A stretch of DNA of 64,000 nt from contig NZ_QWEY01000008.1 of the NCBI RefSeq assembly GCF_003443995.1, positions 124,001 to 188,000 of the forward strand. Reading direction: 5' to 3'. This document shows, piece by piece, positions 1-10,045 of this stretch. The position numbers were made by a program, and so were the translations under genes. The stretch comes from Pseudotabrizicola alkalilacus (GTDB lineage: Bacteria; Pseudomonadota; Alphaproteobacteria; Rhodobacterales; Rhodobacteraceae). Within the stretch, counting starts at the first letter, position 1. Each line of letters begins with the position of its first letter. The notes under the pieces are model-generated. The model saw nothing but the letters and a program-made list of their open reading frames with translations. It was not told the DNA's origin and ran no database searches.

Positions 1-29
1 ACTGTCAGCTTTTCGTGCGTCGCAGCCAT
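1..29 (-). CDS. start of a gene running off the window (partial)
   Basis: An ATG on the minus strand at 29-27 opens a frame reading MAATHEKLT before the window ends. An AAGGGGA ribosome site lies about 6 bases upstream, in the gap after the peroxidase-like gene at 55-651. Spacing and orientation fit the next gene of the same operon. Too little is visible to name a product. In other bacteria these two CMD-fold proteins often neighbour a luciferase-like monooxygenase and oligopeptide-type transport genes, but nothing here shows that directly. Confidence 0.45.
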
Positions 30-54
30 GTCGTCCCCTTTATTAGCTATGTCG

Positions 55-651
55 TCATCCGCTCTTGCGGACCGGATCACCCAGAATGTGCATCAGCCGG
101 TTTGCCCAGCTGAACAGCGCGGTCGACAGGATCAGATCGAGGATTTCCCCCTCATCCAGACCCGCCTCCCGCAGTTTCGCCACTTCTTGCGCCGTCGCCT
201 GTTGCGGCGTGCGCGCCAGCCGCATGCCGAAATCGAGTATGGCACGGTCGCGCGGGCCAAGATCGGCCTTCTCCCCCATGGCAAACAGCTTGTCGGTCAC
301 CGTCTTGTCTTTGGACAGCTGCGCGTGGCGGTCGGCATGGACTGCCGCACAATAGATGCAATGGTTCACGATCGACGCAGCCAAGGCCCCCAGCTCACGC
401 TCGGCCCGGCTCAGCCCGCCCTTGCCATACATGATCGCATTGAACAAAGGCGAGCGCACCTTGAGCGTTTCGACATCATGCGCCAGCACCAGCACATAAT
501 CGGAAACCTTGGTGTTCGACGGCGTCACCTGCAAGGCATCAAGCTGTTCCTGCGTCGCCTCGGCCAGTTTCACCGGAGTCACACGGGGCCGCCATTCAGG
601 CACGTTGCGGGTAAAGCGGCGGATGATGTCATCGTTGGTCTTGACGGTCAT
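55..651 (-). CDS. AhpD-like alkylhydroperoxidase domain protein (peroxidase-related enzyme)
   Basis: 198 residues of the carboxymuconolactone decarboxylase/AhpD fold. The redox motif is present as C98-I-Y-C101 followed by H105, preceded by the ERELGAL helix (about 84-90), the arrangement of the AhpD proton relay. It should reduce peroxides or act as a thiol redox partner in the cytoplasm. The ATG overlaps the stop of the upstream gene by 4 bases (ATGA) and a GGAGG sits 7 bases before it, so the two are translationally coupled. The pairing with a second CMD protein resembles the Avi_7169/Avi_7170 families of NCBI/TIGRFAM; that assignment is from memory of the families. Substrate unknown. Confidence 0.85.
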   Translation of the reverse strand: MTVKTNDDIIRRFTRNVPEWRPRVTPVKLAEATQEQLDALQVTPSNTKVSDYVLVLAHDVETLKVRSPLFNAIMYGKGGLSRAERELGALAASIVNHCIYCAAVHADRHAQLSKDKTVTDKLFAMGEKADLGPRDRAILDFGMRLARTPQQATAQEVAKLREAGLDEGEILDLILSTALFSWANRLMHILGDPVRKSG

Positions 652-1139
652 TCTGCAGCCTCCACCAGCAAGCGCAGCCCGGCAATCAGGCGCAGCTGAT
701 AGGCCAGAAAGGCATTCAGCTCGGCCAGCCGCACGATATCGGCATCGCTGACCCCCGCCGATTGCAGCGCGGTGACGTCTTCGGCAATGATCTCACGCGG
801 GTTTGTGCTGACCGCATCGGTAAAGGTCAGCATCGCCTGTACCTGCGCATCATCCGATGTGGTGCCCACGCTGGCCAGAGGGGACAGGGCAGCGTCGGTG
901 ACGCCAGCGGCATAGCGCGCGGCCTGATCCGGTTCGCCATGCAGCGCGGCAATCCGGGCTGCCAGAGCGTGGCGCAGATCATGCGACAGCCCACCCGGAT
1001 CGGCGGGAGTCAGAACGGCAATTTCGGCGGCCTGCGTCTTTTCAAAAATATCGCGGCGGTTCAGAACTTCGGCTTCGATCTGCGATCCGGGCTTTGGCCG
1101 GGCGCTGGTGAGGACGGTACTGTTCATGATGTCGGTCAT
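648..1139 (-). CDS. CMD domain protein (Avi_7170-like)
   Basis: 163 residues starting MTDIMNSTVL. All-helical protein of the carboxymuconolactone decarboxylase superfamily, lacking the CxxC of its downstream partner, so probably not itself a thiol peroxidase. The reading frame is open upstream, but the ATG at 1139 is 13 bases after the stop of the monooxygenase gene and gives a normal CMD length, so I start there. Its 3' end overlaps the AhpD-like gene by 4 bases. Function unknown; it may form a heteromeric complex with the 55-651 product, as the fixed pairing suggests. Confidence 0.75.
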   Translation of the reverse strand: MTDIMNSTVLTSARPKPGSQIEAEVLNRRDIFEKTQAAEIAVLTPADPGGLSHDLRHALAARIAALHGEPDQAARYAAGVTDAALSPLASVGTTSDDAQVQAMLTFTDAVSTNPREIIAEDVTALQSAGVSDADIVRLAELNAFLAYQLRLIAGLRLLVEAAE

Positions 1140-1152
1140 AATCCTGTTCCCC

Positions 1153-2604
1153 TTAACCCGCATGAACCGCAGAGACGGCTGGAAGCTCGCTTGGCTGCCA
1201 TTCATCGCCCTGAAGTTCAGGTGACGCATAATCTTGCAGCGCCTGCCAATGGGTATCGATGTCTTCCAGATACAGCTTGCGCGCCATCTCGCGCCCCAGC
1301 CATTCGCCCCCGACAGACACCGCCGGAATATCGCCGCTGGTCTTGCCCAGACTGACGGTGGAGCCATAGTTAAAGCAATAGACGTTGCGCAGCCAGTCTG
1401 ACCGTCCCGGCACCTTTTCACGGAACGTGAAGTCCGGGTTCAGATAGGGAAACAGCCCAAGGTCGCGCGACTCCTCGCCCGGTGGCGGCGTATAGACATC
1501 GCGCCACAGCAGAATATCATCTGCCGCCGCGCCGAATTCGGTGCGCGACAGCGGATCGACGGTAAAGCCGGTGCCGAGGATCAGGAAATCCGTCTCCAGC
1601 CGCGTGCCATCGGCAAAGCTGATCACCAGCCCCTGCCCGTCCTGCCGCACCGAAGACACAGCCTTGCCAAAGTGGAAATAGGCGTTGGGGTGGCGGCTGA
1701 CCCGCAGGGTTGATCCGCGCGGCGGCGGGGTCTGGGTGGCAAAAGAGTAATTCATGAACCGCCAGCGCCATTCATCACTCATCCCGGCAAAGCCGCAGGT
1801 AAAGCCATAGCTGCCGATGCCCATGAACTTGTTGACGGTGGGCATTTTCGCGCGGCGGATCAGGTGGCGCACCTCTGCCGCCCCCGCCTCCAGCGCCTCG
1901 GCGGCGTTGTCCACCGCCGACGCCCCGACGCCAACCACCGCAACCCGCTTGCCCTTCAGCGCCGCAAAATCAATCGGGTCAGCAGAATGTGCCCAGAACG
2001 CGCGGCTGATGCCATTAACAAAAGCCGGGATCTGCGGCGCACCAGTGCCGTCGCGACCCGTTGCCATCACCAGCTTGCGCGTCAGAACCGTGCCTTGCCC
2101 GGCCCCCGACAGATGCAACCGCAGCAGCGCGCCTTCGGGCTCCACCCGGTCCAGCGCGACGCCGTTCTCGACCGGAATCCGCATGACCCGGCGATACCAG
2201 GACAGATACTCCATCCACATCGGGCGCGGGATCTTGTCCAGACTGTCCCAAGCGTCTTGCCCGAACTGCGCCCGATACCAGGCCTGAAAGGTCAGGGCGG
2301 GCAGGCCGGAGGCGGGCCCGGTCAGCGTTTTGGGCGAGCGCAACGTCTCCATCCGGGCATAAGTGACCCATGGCCCCTCTTGCCCTTCGGGATTGCGGTC
2401 GATGATGCGGACGTTGCGGATGCCCGCCTTCGACAAGGCAAGCCAGGCCACCAGACCGCACATCCCGCCGCCGACGATCACCGCATCAACCACAGGCGCA
2501 CCATCCTGCGCCGTGGGCGGAACCCAGTTGGCGGGCGGATAGCACAGATCTTCGAGATCCCGCGCCAACCGCTGTTCCAGCGCTTCCAATCCGTGCCCGT
2601 TCAT
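1153..2604 (-). CDS. FAD-dependent monooxygenase (flavin-containing/SidA-like)
   Basis: 483 residues. An N-terminal FAD-binding Rossmann motif, VGGGMCG, lies at about 44-50, a second dinucleotide motif (VVGVGASA) for NADPH near 210, and an ILGTGF segment near 340, the order seen in class B flavoprotein monooxygenases. It probably oxygenates a nitrogen, sulfur or carbonyl centre with NADPH and O2. The ATG at 2604 is preceded by GGAGG with 7 bases of spacing; a TTG two codons earlier is too close to that site to be used. First recognisable gene of the minus-strand operon containing the two CMD-fold genes, suggesting an oxygenase plus peroxide or radical protection for one substrate. Substrate unknown. 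Confidence 0.8.
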   Translation of the reverse strand: MNGHGLEALEQRLARDLEDLCYPPANWVPPTAQDGAPVVDAVIVGGGMCGLVAWLALSKAGIRNVRIIDRNPEGQEGPWVTYARMETLRSPKTLTGPASGLPALTFQAWYRAQFGQDAWDSLDKIPRPMWMEYLSWYRRVMRIPVENGVALDRVEPEGALLRLHLSGAGQGTVLTRKLVMATGRDGTGAPQIPAFVNGISRAFWAHSADPIDFAALKGKRVAVVGVGASAVDNAAEALEAGAAEVRHLIRRAKMPTVNKFMGIGSYGFTCGFAGMSDEWRWRFMNYSFATQTPPPRGSTLRVSRHPNAYFHFGKAVSSVRQDGQGLVISFADGTRLETDFLILGTGFTVDPLSRTEFGAAADDILLWRDVYTPPPGEESRDLGLFPYLNPDFTFREKVPGRSDWLRNVYCFNYGSTVSLGKTSGDIPAVSVGGEWLGREMARKLYLEDIDTHWQALQDYASPELQGDEWQPSELPAVSAVHAG

Positions 2605-2872
2605 CGCCAAACCTCCGAAAGATTACAGTTCCGGCGCGGGGCAGATGTCATCGCGACTCCGCCCGGCGCAGCATCAATCTCTCTGGTGCCGGGATGTGCC
2701 GAAGCACTCTCTGACCAGAGCATTCCCACGAAGGTTGATTGACGTTTCTGCCCCATCTTGGCGACTTTATCTCCGACATCACGGAATCAATGTCGCCATA
2801 ACGGATACGTCTGTCAAGAAACCTTTATCAATATGTAACGATTTACTGCCCCACCCGCCCCGCACCCCTTGG

Positions 2873-4318
2873 TCATGTCAAAACGGCCTCGGGGACGGCT
2901 GAAAAAATGGCACTGGCAGGATCACACTGATACCACCGTGACAGCGCGCTGGCTTCGGTCGACACCGCTATCACGCTGTCCAGAATAGTGTTCACCTTAT
3001 CGTCCGACATCAGCGGTGACAAGTTGAGACGGACAAACCCCGGCTTCTCGATCTCGCGCCCCGACAGGATCGCCGTGCGCAACCGGGCCGAGGCGGATTT
3101 GTCGATGCCCAACAGCCGGTGCACATAAGGTCCGGCACAGGCACAGCCGCCCCGCGCCTGAATGCCATAGCGGTCCGACAACAACCGCGTGATCAGCTGA
3201 TGATGTACAAAGCCGCCCTGCCCATTGGCGATCCGAAAGGCAAAGATCGGCAGCCGGTCACGTTCAGTCGGGCCCAGCAGGTCGATCCGGGGCTGGCCCC
3301 GCCATGCGGCATGCGCTTTTTGCACCAGAACCGCGTTGCGCTTTGCCATACCCGCCCGGCTGATGCTGTCCTTGACCAGAAACACCAGCGCGGCCCGCAA
3401 ATCCCCGATCACATTCGGGGTTCCGGCCTCTTCGCGGGACTCAAGGGCTTGGCTGTAGTCATGCGTTTCGGGGGACACAAACCGCACCGTGCCACCGCCG
3501 GGCCAGCTGGGCCGGCTTGACACCACGGCATCGCGCCGCAGGATCAGCACGCCCGAGGCCCCCGGCCCGCCGATGAACTTGTGCGGTGACAGGACCACCG
3601 CATCAATCCCGGCCCCCGGTGCGGGCGTCATGCTGATCGGCAGATAGGGGCCGCCACCGGCATAATCCCAGACGATCCGCGCGCCCGCAGCGCGGGCCTG
3701 CCGGGTCAGCGCCGCCACATCGGCAATCTCGCCCGTGATATTGGATGCCGCCGAAAACGCGCAGATCACCCGCGCGCCCTTTGGCGCCGAGGCGAGAGCC
3801 TCAGCCAGTGCCGCGCGGTCTGGCCCTCCGGCGGGGTCTTCGCCCAGTTCAATCACCTCCGCCCCGCTTTCGCGCCATGGCAGCAGGTTGGAATGATGTT
3901 CGAACGGCCCAAGGATCACCCGCGCCCCCGGCCCCGCCCCCAGAAGCGCGACCAGACGGTTGATTCCCGCCGTGGCCCCCGAGCCGCAAAAGATCACCGC
4001 ATGCTCCGGCCCTGCGCCACAGGCCTGCGCGATGACGGACCGCGCCACCCGGCGCATCTGCGTCATCCGCGCGCCGCAGAACGAGGCTTCGGTGTGGCTG
4101 TTGGCGTAGTATGGCAGCACGTGGTCCATGATGAACCCCTCCACCTGACGCAAGGCGCGGCCAGAGGCAGTGTAGTCGGCATAGATCAGCGGTTTGGGAC
4201 CAAAGGGGCCGTCGATCAACGCCCCCTCGCCGATCAGGCCAGCGCGCAGGGCGGCGATGGGATCAGCCGCCTGCAGCATGGCACGAAAGGGGGAAAACGG
4301 ATCAGGCTGGTCAGTCAC
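2873..4318 (-). CDS. class V aminotransferase-fold PLP enzyme (cysteine desulfurase-like)
   Basis: 481 residues if the GTG at 4318 is the start. That GTG has an AAGGAG 9 bases upstream, whereas the in-frame ATG codons at 4345/4342 have no such site and put AAGGAG inside the gene. Fold type I aminotransferase class V: the SPHK motif puts the PLP lysine at K247, with EHHSNLLPW near 140-148 and WDYA near 217-220 shaping the cofactor site. An ARGGCACAGPY segment near 400 carries cysteines where SufS-type enzymes have their catalytic one. It is longer than SufS (about 400) and there are no suf genes nearby, so it is probably not the housekeeping desulfurase. Divergent from an Lrp-type gene that may control it. 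Confidence 0.75.
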   Translation of the reverse strand: MTDQPDPFSPFRAMLQAADPIAALRAGLIGEGALIDGPFGPKPLIYADYTASGRALRQVEGFIMDHVLPYYANSHTEASFCGARMTQMRRVARSVIAQACGAGPEHAVIFCGSGATAGINRLVALLGAGPGARVILGPFEHHSNLLPWRESGAEVIELGEDPAGGPDRAALAEALASAPKGARVICAFSAASNITGEIADVAALTRQARAAGARIVWDYAGGGPYLPISMTPAPGAGIDAVVLSPHKFIGGPGASGVLILRRDAVVSSRPSWPGGGTVRFVSPETHDYSQALESREEAGTPNVIGDLRAALVFLVKDSISRAGMAKRNAVLVQKAHAAWRGQPRIDLLGPTERDRLPIFAFRIANGQGGFVHHQLITRLLSDRYGIQARGGCACAGPYVHRLLGIDKSASARLRTAILSGREIEKPGFVRLNLSPLMSDDKVNTILDSVIAVSTEASALSRWYQCDPASAIFSAVPEAVLT

Positions 4319-4331
4319 GGCACGAAACTCC

Positions 4332-4425
4332 TTATTCTGCATCAAAGATAGATCGAAGTGCCGCGATCAAATCGTCGTTTATTCTGCTGGATTTATGGTA
4401 TTTCAGATCATATGATCGGCAGAAT
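4332..4425. promoter_or_regulatory. divergent promoter region with repeated TTATTCTGC words
   Basis: TTATTCTGC occurs at 4332-4340 and again at 4379-4387 (47 bases apart), and its inverse GCAGAAT at 4419-4425. Between the last two lies the perfect 12-base palindrome GATCATATGATC at 4406-4417. The region separates the PLP enzyme gene from the Lrp gene, where an Lrp/AsnC protein would be expected to bind. The repeats are visible; binding is inference. Confidence 0.4.
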
Positions 4426-4894
4426 GAGAAATCTTGATACATTTGATCTTCGCATCCTGACCGCCGTACAACGCGATTCATCGCTGTCGCAGCGCCAGAT
4501 TGCCGATCTGGTCGGTATGTCGCAAAACGCCTGCTGGCGGCGGATGCAGGCGCTGCAGGCCGAGGGAATTCTGGCCGGGTCGCAGGCGCGGGTTGATCTG
4601 GCGGCGCTGGGGCTGGATCTGACGGTCTTTGTGATGATCCGCACCCGGCACCATTCGCGCGACTGGGTGGACCGCTTTTCGCGCCATGTGCAGGGTCTGC
4701 CGGAAGTGATCGACTTCAACCGGATCGGCGGGGAATGGGATTATCTGCTCAAGGTGGTCACCCCCGGCATGGCCGGATATGACCGTTTTTATCAACGTCT
4801 GATCGACGGGTTCGAATTCGACAAGGTCACCGGGTTGTTCTCGATGGAGCGGATTCTGGAACACCGCCCCGCCGATCTGAACCGGCTGCTGTAG
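4424..4894 (+). CDS. Lrp/AsnC family transcriptional regulator
   Basis: 156 residues from the ATG at 4424, giving the normal family start (MRNLDTFDLRIL); an ATG at 4412 would add four residues but lies in the middle of a palindrome. N-terminal helix-turn-helix (about 18-45, QRQIADLVGMSQNACWRRM), then an effector-binding RAM domain ending in EWDYLLKVV and a C-terminal helix. Such proteins act as amino acid-responsive regulators. The divergent position makes the class V PLP enzyme gene the likely target, perhaps with its amino acid substrate as effector (inference). The gene ends 4 bases before the tdh stop, convergent with it. Confidence 0.85.
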   Translation: MRNLDTFDLRILTAVQRDSSLSQRQIADLVGMSQNACWRRMQALQAEGILAGSQARVDLAALGLDLTVFVMIRTRHHSRDWVDRFSRHVQGLPEVIDFNRIGGEWDYLLKVVTPGMAGYDRFYQRLIDGFEFDKVTGLFSMERILEHRPADLNRLL

Positions 4895-4898
4895 CCGC

Positions 4899-5935
<1,037 letters not shown>

Positions 5936-5936
<1 letters not shown>

Positions 5937-7123
5937 CAGATCACTCCTGCGGCTTTTCCAGCGGCGCGGAACTGGTCCAGCGCAAAATCCAGATCGGTGC
6001 GGGTCAGTTGCGCATTCATCTGGGTCCGGATCCGGGCCTGCCCCTTTGGCACCACGGGAAAGAAGAAACCTGACACAAACACGCCCCGGTCATAAAGCTC
6101 GCGGGCCATGGCCTGCGCCAGCGGTGCCTCGCCGGTCATCACCGGAATGATCGGGTGTTCGCCCGGCAGCAGGGTGAACCCGGCATCCGCGAGGCCCGCC
6201 CGCCAGTAGCGGGCATTGTCAAACAAGCGGGCGCGCAGATCATCCGCCGCCTCGACAATATCCAGCGCGGCCAGACCGGCGGCGACGATCGCGGGCGGCA
6301 GCGCGTTGGAAAACAGATAGGGCCGGGCCCGCTGGCGCAACAGGTCGATCACCGCCTGCGGCCCGGCGATGTAGCCACCCAGCGCCCCGCCAAGGGCCTT
6401 GCCCAGCGTGCCGGTCAGAATATCCACCGACACCCCATGATGCGCGGGCGTGCCCCGGCCCTGCGGCCCCATGAAGCCGGTGGCGTGGCAATCATCCACC
6501 ATGGTCAAGGCGCCATATTTTTCGGCGAGCGCCGTGATTTCGGGCAGTTTGGCCAGATAGCCATCCATCGAGAACACGCCATCGGTGGCAATCAGGATAT
6601 GACGCGCGCCACCTTCACGGGCGGCCTGCAACTGCGCCTCCAGATCCGCCATGTCGGAAGTGGCGTAGCGATAGCGCTTTGCCTTGCACAGGCGGATGCC
6701 GTCAATGATCGACGCATGGTTCAGCGCATCCGAGATCACCGCATCCTCGGACCCCAGCAGCGGCTCGAACAGCCCGCCATTGGCATCGAAGCAGGCGGCG
6801 AATAGGATGGAATCGTCCATCCCCAGAAACTGCGCGATCCGCTGTTCCAGCTGGCGGTGCATGTCTTGCGTGCCACAGATGAAACGGACCGAGGCCATGC
6901 CAAAACCGTGCTCATCCAGCGCCCGATGCGCCGCCGCGATCAGCGCCGGATCACTGGCGAGACCCAGATAGTTGTTGGCGCACAGATTCAGCAGTGGCGT
7001 CCCGTTCACAGTGACATGCGCCGATTGGGGCGATGAGATCAGGCGTTCACGCTTGAACAGCCCCGCATTCTCAATCTCCGTCAGGGTGTGTTCCAGATGT
7101 TCAAGGAAATCTGTGCGCGACAT
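5936..7123 (-). CDS. kbl: 2-amino-3-ketobutyrate coenzyme A ligase (glycine C-acetyltransferase)
   Basis: 395 residues, fold type I PLP enzyme of the alpha-oxoamine synthase family, splitting 2-amino-3-ketobutyrate with CoA into glycine and acetyl-CoA. Visible motifs are CANNYLGLA near 48, a [11 protein letters not shown] segment, [11 protein letters not shown] (PLP-stacking and ring-nitrogen residues) and [10 protein letters not shown] with the PLP lysine. The ATG at 7123 has an AGGAG 7 bases upstream; the frame is open further upstream but gives a non-family extension. First gene of the kbl-tdh operon. The 181-base gap 7124-7304 must hold its promoter; I see no clear -35/-10 pair there. Confidence 0.94.
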
Positions 7124-7304
7124 CGGTTTCTCCTGTTCTATGATGCCATCGTAGGCGCAAGCCCGCCCGACCGTCAATATAAAAGAATGAAATCCGCTAT
7201 CACAGATATTGGGTATTCGGGCGCGTTAGATTGCGGCGCCAGCGGGCAGCCGATCCGCCGCCACAGCCCAATCACAAGGCAGTGCCCAAGCGTAACATCA
7301 ACCG

Positions 7305-7511
7305 CTAGTCTGGTTTTTCCGGGGTGGTTCGCGGGCCGGTTTCAGAACCAGCCGCGCGCAGGTCATCCAGCGCGTCACCCAGCGCAATCGCGGCATCCCG
7401 CAGGTTTCGCCCAACATGCTCGGCCGTTGCCCCCATCAGCATCGCATGAATTGACAGCCGCAGAGCATCCGGCTCGGCCTTGTTCGAAGGAAAAGTCCGC
7501 TTGTCGCACAT
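7305..7511 (-). CDS. small hypothetical protein, 68 residues
   Basis: Starts MCDKRTFPSNKAEPDALRL at an ATG (7511) with a purine-rich GAGGAAAGG upstream. The sequence is mostly predicted helix (AEHVGRNLRDAAIALGDALDDLRAA) with a polar, proline-containing tail, and no membrane segment. I do not recognise a family. It lies alone between kbl and an SDR gene of the same strand; the 152 bases between it and the SDR gene hold nothing I can identify. The frame and ribosome site look genuine, but a chance ORF cannot be excluded. Confidence 0.5.
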   Translation of the reverse strand: MCDKRTFPSNKAEPDALRLSIHAMLMGATAEHVGRNLRDAAIALGDALDDLRAAGSETGPRTTPEKPD

Positions 7512-7663
7512 CGCCTTTCCTCTCGCCGCATGTATTGCCAGGCCTTGTCGAGGAGGCACAGGCCTGCCCATCGTAAATGCGGAAACCGATTGCACGTGTC
7601 GCTGCGGGCAGAGCGGGGGCAAAGTGGCCACAACCAAACTCCACCGTCACGCAAAGTGTCGCC

Positions 7664-8743
7664 CTACAGGATCGGCTTGCCGCCGGTGACAGCAATGGTC
7701 GCGCCCGAGACATAGCTCGACATCGGCTCCGCCAGCATCACATAGGCCGAAGCCAGCTCGACCGGCTGTGCCGGGCGCTTCATCGGGTAGTTTCGCCCGA
7801 ACTCGGCAACTGTCTTGCCCGGCATGCTGGCCGGGATCAGCGGGGTCCAGACCGGGCCGGGGGCGACACAATTCACCCGGATATCCTTTTCGGCCAGCAT
7901 CTGGGCCAGACCGGCGCTGAAATTCTGGATCGCACCCTTGGTCGTGGCATAGGCTAAAAGACCGGGGTTGGGCATGTCGGCATTGACCGAGGCGGTATTG
8001 ATGATCGACGCTCCGGGCTGCATATACGGCACCGCCGCTTTGGACAGATAGAACATGGCGTGGATGTTGATCGCAAAGGTCCGCTCCCATTCGGCATCGG
8101 GAATGTCTTCCAGAGCATCGAACATCCGCTGATGGGCGGCATTGTTCACCAATATGTCGATCCGGCCAAAACAACTGACCGCTGCCTCCACCAGCTCGCG
8201 GCAGTGACCGGCATCGGCAATATCGCCGGGCAGTTGCAGGCATTGTCGCCCGCAATCCTTGATGATCCGGGCGGTGTCTTCGGCATCTTCGGTCTCATCC
8301 AGATAGGACAAGGCAATGTCCGCCCCTTCGCGGGCATAGGCGATGGCAACCGCGCGCCCGATCCCGCTGTCACCGCCGGTGATCAGCGCAACCATCCCGT
8401 TCAACCGGCCCGCGCCGCGCCAGCTTTCCTCGCCATGGTCGGGGCGCGGGTCCATTTTCAGGAAACTGCCGGGCAACTGCTGGGTCTGTTCCGGGAAGGG
8501 CGGCTTTGGGTAATCAGGCTGAGCGGGGCGGCTCAGCTGCATATCGCGCGTCTGGGGGTCGCGCAGATTCTGCGGGTCGCGCAGATCCTGTCCGGCTTGC
8601 TTCTGATCCTGCGGCGGATCGTTTATCTCTTTCAACGGCTGATCGTCGCGCTGATCCGGCACCCGGCGGTCTGACCCCGCCCCCGGTTCCGGAGTGTTTG
8701 GGGTGTCAGCTGGCGTGGCAGGTGTTGTCTCAATAGGGCTCAT
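7664..8743 (-). CDS. SDR family oxidoreductase with extended N-terminus (YghA-like)
   Basis: 359 residues. The first ~105 residues are a polar, proline/glutamine/aspartate-rich extension, followed by a classical short-chain dehydrogenase: TGGDSGIG cofactor motif near 120, NNAA, catalytic serine in IINTASV, and YATTKG carrying the Y-x-x-x-K pair. The extension plus SDR is the architecture of E. coli YghA/general stress SDRs, probably an NADP-dependent reductase of small carbonyls. The ATG at 8743 has GAGG 8 bases upstream. Divergent from a small membrane peptide gene. A tandem duplication in the extension repeats the residues LRDPQ. Confidence 0.88.
   Translation of the reverse strand: MSPIETTPATPADTPNTPEPGAGSDRRVPDQRDDQPLKEINDPPQDQKQAGQDLRDPQNLRDPQTRDMQLSRPAQPDYPKPPFPEQTQQLPGSFLKMDPRPDHGEESWRGAGRLNGMVALITGGDSGIGRAVAIAYAREGADIALSYLDETEDAEDTARIIKDCGRQCLQLPGDIADAGHCRELVEAAVSCFGRIDILVNNAAHQRMFDALEDIPDAEWERTFAINIHAMFYLSKAAVPYMQPGASIINTASVNADMPNPGLLAYATTKGAIQNFSAGLAQMLAEKDIRVNCVAPGPVWTPLIPASMPGKTVAEFGRNYPMKRPAQPVELASAYVMLAEPMSSYVSGATIAVTGGKPIL
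8556..8591. repeat. two tandem 18-bp units inside the SDR extension
   Basis: GGGTCGCGCAGAT(T/C)CTG(C/T) occurs twice head to tail at 8556-8573 and 8574-8591, differing at two bases. It keeps frame and encodes the repeated LRDPQ unit in the disordered N-terminal part of the SDR protein, so copy number may vary without breaking the gene. Confidence 0.7.
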
Positions 8744-8938
8744 GGTGATGTCCTCGCGTTGATGCTGTCCGTCAACTCCGCATCGGCCCGCTTGTTCCAA
8801 TAGTGCCCGCGTCCCAAGGGTGCCCAAGGGGAAACCCAGCTTGCAGGGAACAATCCTCGCATTTGCGTGTTGATGCTGTGATGAACCATGTCGGGCGCAG
8901 CCTGATGCGGTCATGACACAACATTCAGGAGCATCCCC

Positions 8939-9013
8939 ATGAACAGCATCATCTATCTCGTCGGCCTTGTGGTCGTGGTTCTTGCCGTCTTGTCGCTTAT
9001 CGGCCTGCGTTGA
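8939..9013 (+). CDS. 24-residue single-span membrane peptide
   Basis: ATG at 8939 with AGGAG 7 bases upstream; 24 residues, almost entirely hydrophobic (IIYLVGLVVVVLAVL core) and ending GLR before TGA. One transmembrane helix fills the peptide. Very short proteins of this pattern (MN-x-IIY-LVGL...LR) recur in alphaproteobacteria as conserved small membrane proteins of unknown function; I know this from memory, not a search. The TGA is followed one base later by the AAGGA ribosome site of the next gene, so the two are probably cotranscribed. Confidence 0.75.
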   Translation: MNSIIYLVGLVVVVLAVLSLIGLR

Positions 9014-9027
9014 TTAAGGAAATGACC

Positions 9028-10032
9028 ATGGAAAGAACTGAAACTCTGACAAGCGCGACAGCCCCCACGCGGGAGTTGCCGGGTGGCTACATCGACTGGG
9101 CCGCCGTTTTGGGCGGGGCCGTCGTTGCAGCTGCCATCGGCGGATTGTTCCACATGTTTGGTGCAGGTCTGGGAATGGCGACCATTTCCTTTGAACCGGG
9201 CGAAGGATCGTTCAGCCTGATGCTGATCGTCACCGGCCTGTGGATGGTCGTCACGCTGATCGCCAGCTTTCTGACCGGCGGCTATATTGCAGGCCGGATG
9301 CGGCGGCGGGTAGATGATGCCACCGCTGATGAAGTTGCCGCCCGCGACGGGATCAATGGTCTGGTGGTCTGGGGCGCGGGCATGCTGGTGATGGCATGGA
9401 TGGCGATGGGTGCCTTTGGCGCCATCGCTGTGGGTGCAGGCAATGTGGCCGACACGGCACTGCGCGCCGGTGGCGCGGCCGTCAGCGGCGGAGCAGGGGC
9501 TGCGGGTGCTGCTGTCGATGCAGATGCCGATAATGAGGCGGTTTCCTCCTGGATCAGCGACAGCCTGCTGCGCACCACTCCGACCGCACCAGCCCCCGCC
9601 CCTGCTGCGGGCACGGCGTCCCCGGCTGCCACCACCTCCCCTGCCTCTGATACGGCAGAGATTGACCGGCAAACCGCCGCGATCATCCTGAACGGCATCC
9701 GTACCGGAGACGTCAGCGACAGTGATCGCAGCTATCTGGTTGCGGCTGTCAGTCAGCGCGGCAATCTGAGCCAGGACGAGGCCGAAGCCCGCGTTGATGA
9801 GGCCATCGCTGCGGTGCAAAACACCCGGGCCGAGGCCGAAGCCTTTGCCGCCGAAGCCGAAGCGACGGCGCGTGAGGCGGCAGAAACGGCGCGGATCGGG
9901 GCCATCCTGACAGCGTTTGCCCTGACAGCAGCCGCGTTGGTTGCAGGTGCAGCCGCCGTCGCCGGTGCCGTGCGCGGTGGTCGCCATCGTGACGAAGGCC
10001 GCCTGTTCGGTGGTCTGACCTACCGGCTGTAA
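9028..10032 (+). CDS. multi-span membrane protein with Ala-rich coiled region
   Basis: 334 residues from the ATG at 9028 (AAGGA 7 bases upstream). Hydrophobic segments at about 24-48, 64-88 and 115-140, then a periplasmic or cytoplasmic stretch rich in Ala/Pro/Thr, a predicted helical EAEA-rich coiled region (about 255-295), and a last membrane span before a basic tail. Similar proteins in rhodobacters and rhizobia are often labelled PhnA-like or hypothetical membrane proteins; I see no phosphonate-related motif and would not use that name. Follows the 24-residue peptide and ends at a strong hairpin. Role unknown, possibly envelope stress given the nearby ECF sigma and SDR genes. Confidence 0.7.
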   Translation: MERTETLTSATAPTRELPGGYIDWAAVLGGAVVAAAIGGLFHMFGAGLGMATISFEPGEGSFSLMLIVTGLWMVVTLIASFLTGGYIAGRMRRRVDDATADEVAARDGINGLVVWGAGMLVMAWMAMGAFGAIAVGAGNVADTALRAGGAAVSGGAGAAGAAVDADADNEAVSSWISDSLLRTTPTAPAPAPAAGTASPAATTSPASDTAEIDRQTAAIILNGIRTGDVSDSDRSYLVAAVSQRGNLSQDEAEARVDEAIAAVQNTRAEAEAFAAEAEATAREAAETARIGAILTAFALTAAALVAGAAAVAGAVRGGRHRDEGRLFGGLTYRL

Positions 10033-10045
10033 TCAGCCCGACAAA

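Noticed and set aside
9028-10032. PhnA-like phosphonate protein label for the membrane protein
   Set aside because: No motif supports a phosphonate role; the label used for relatives appears to be by inheritance.
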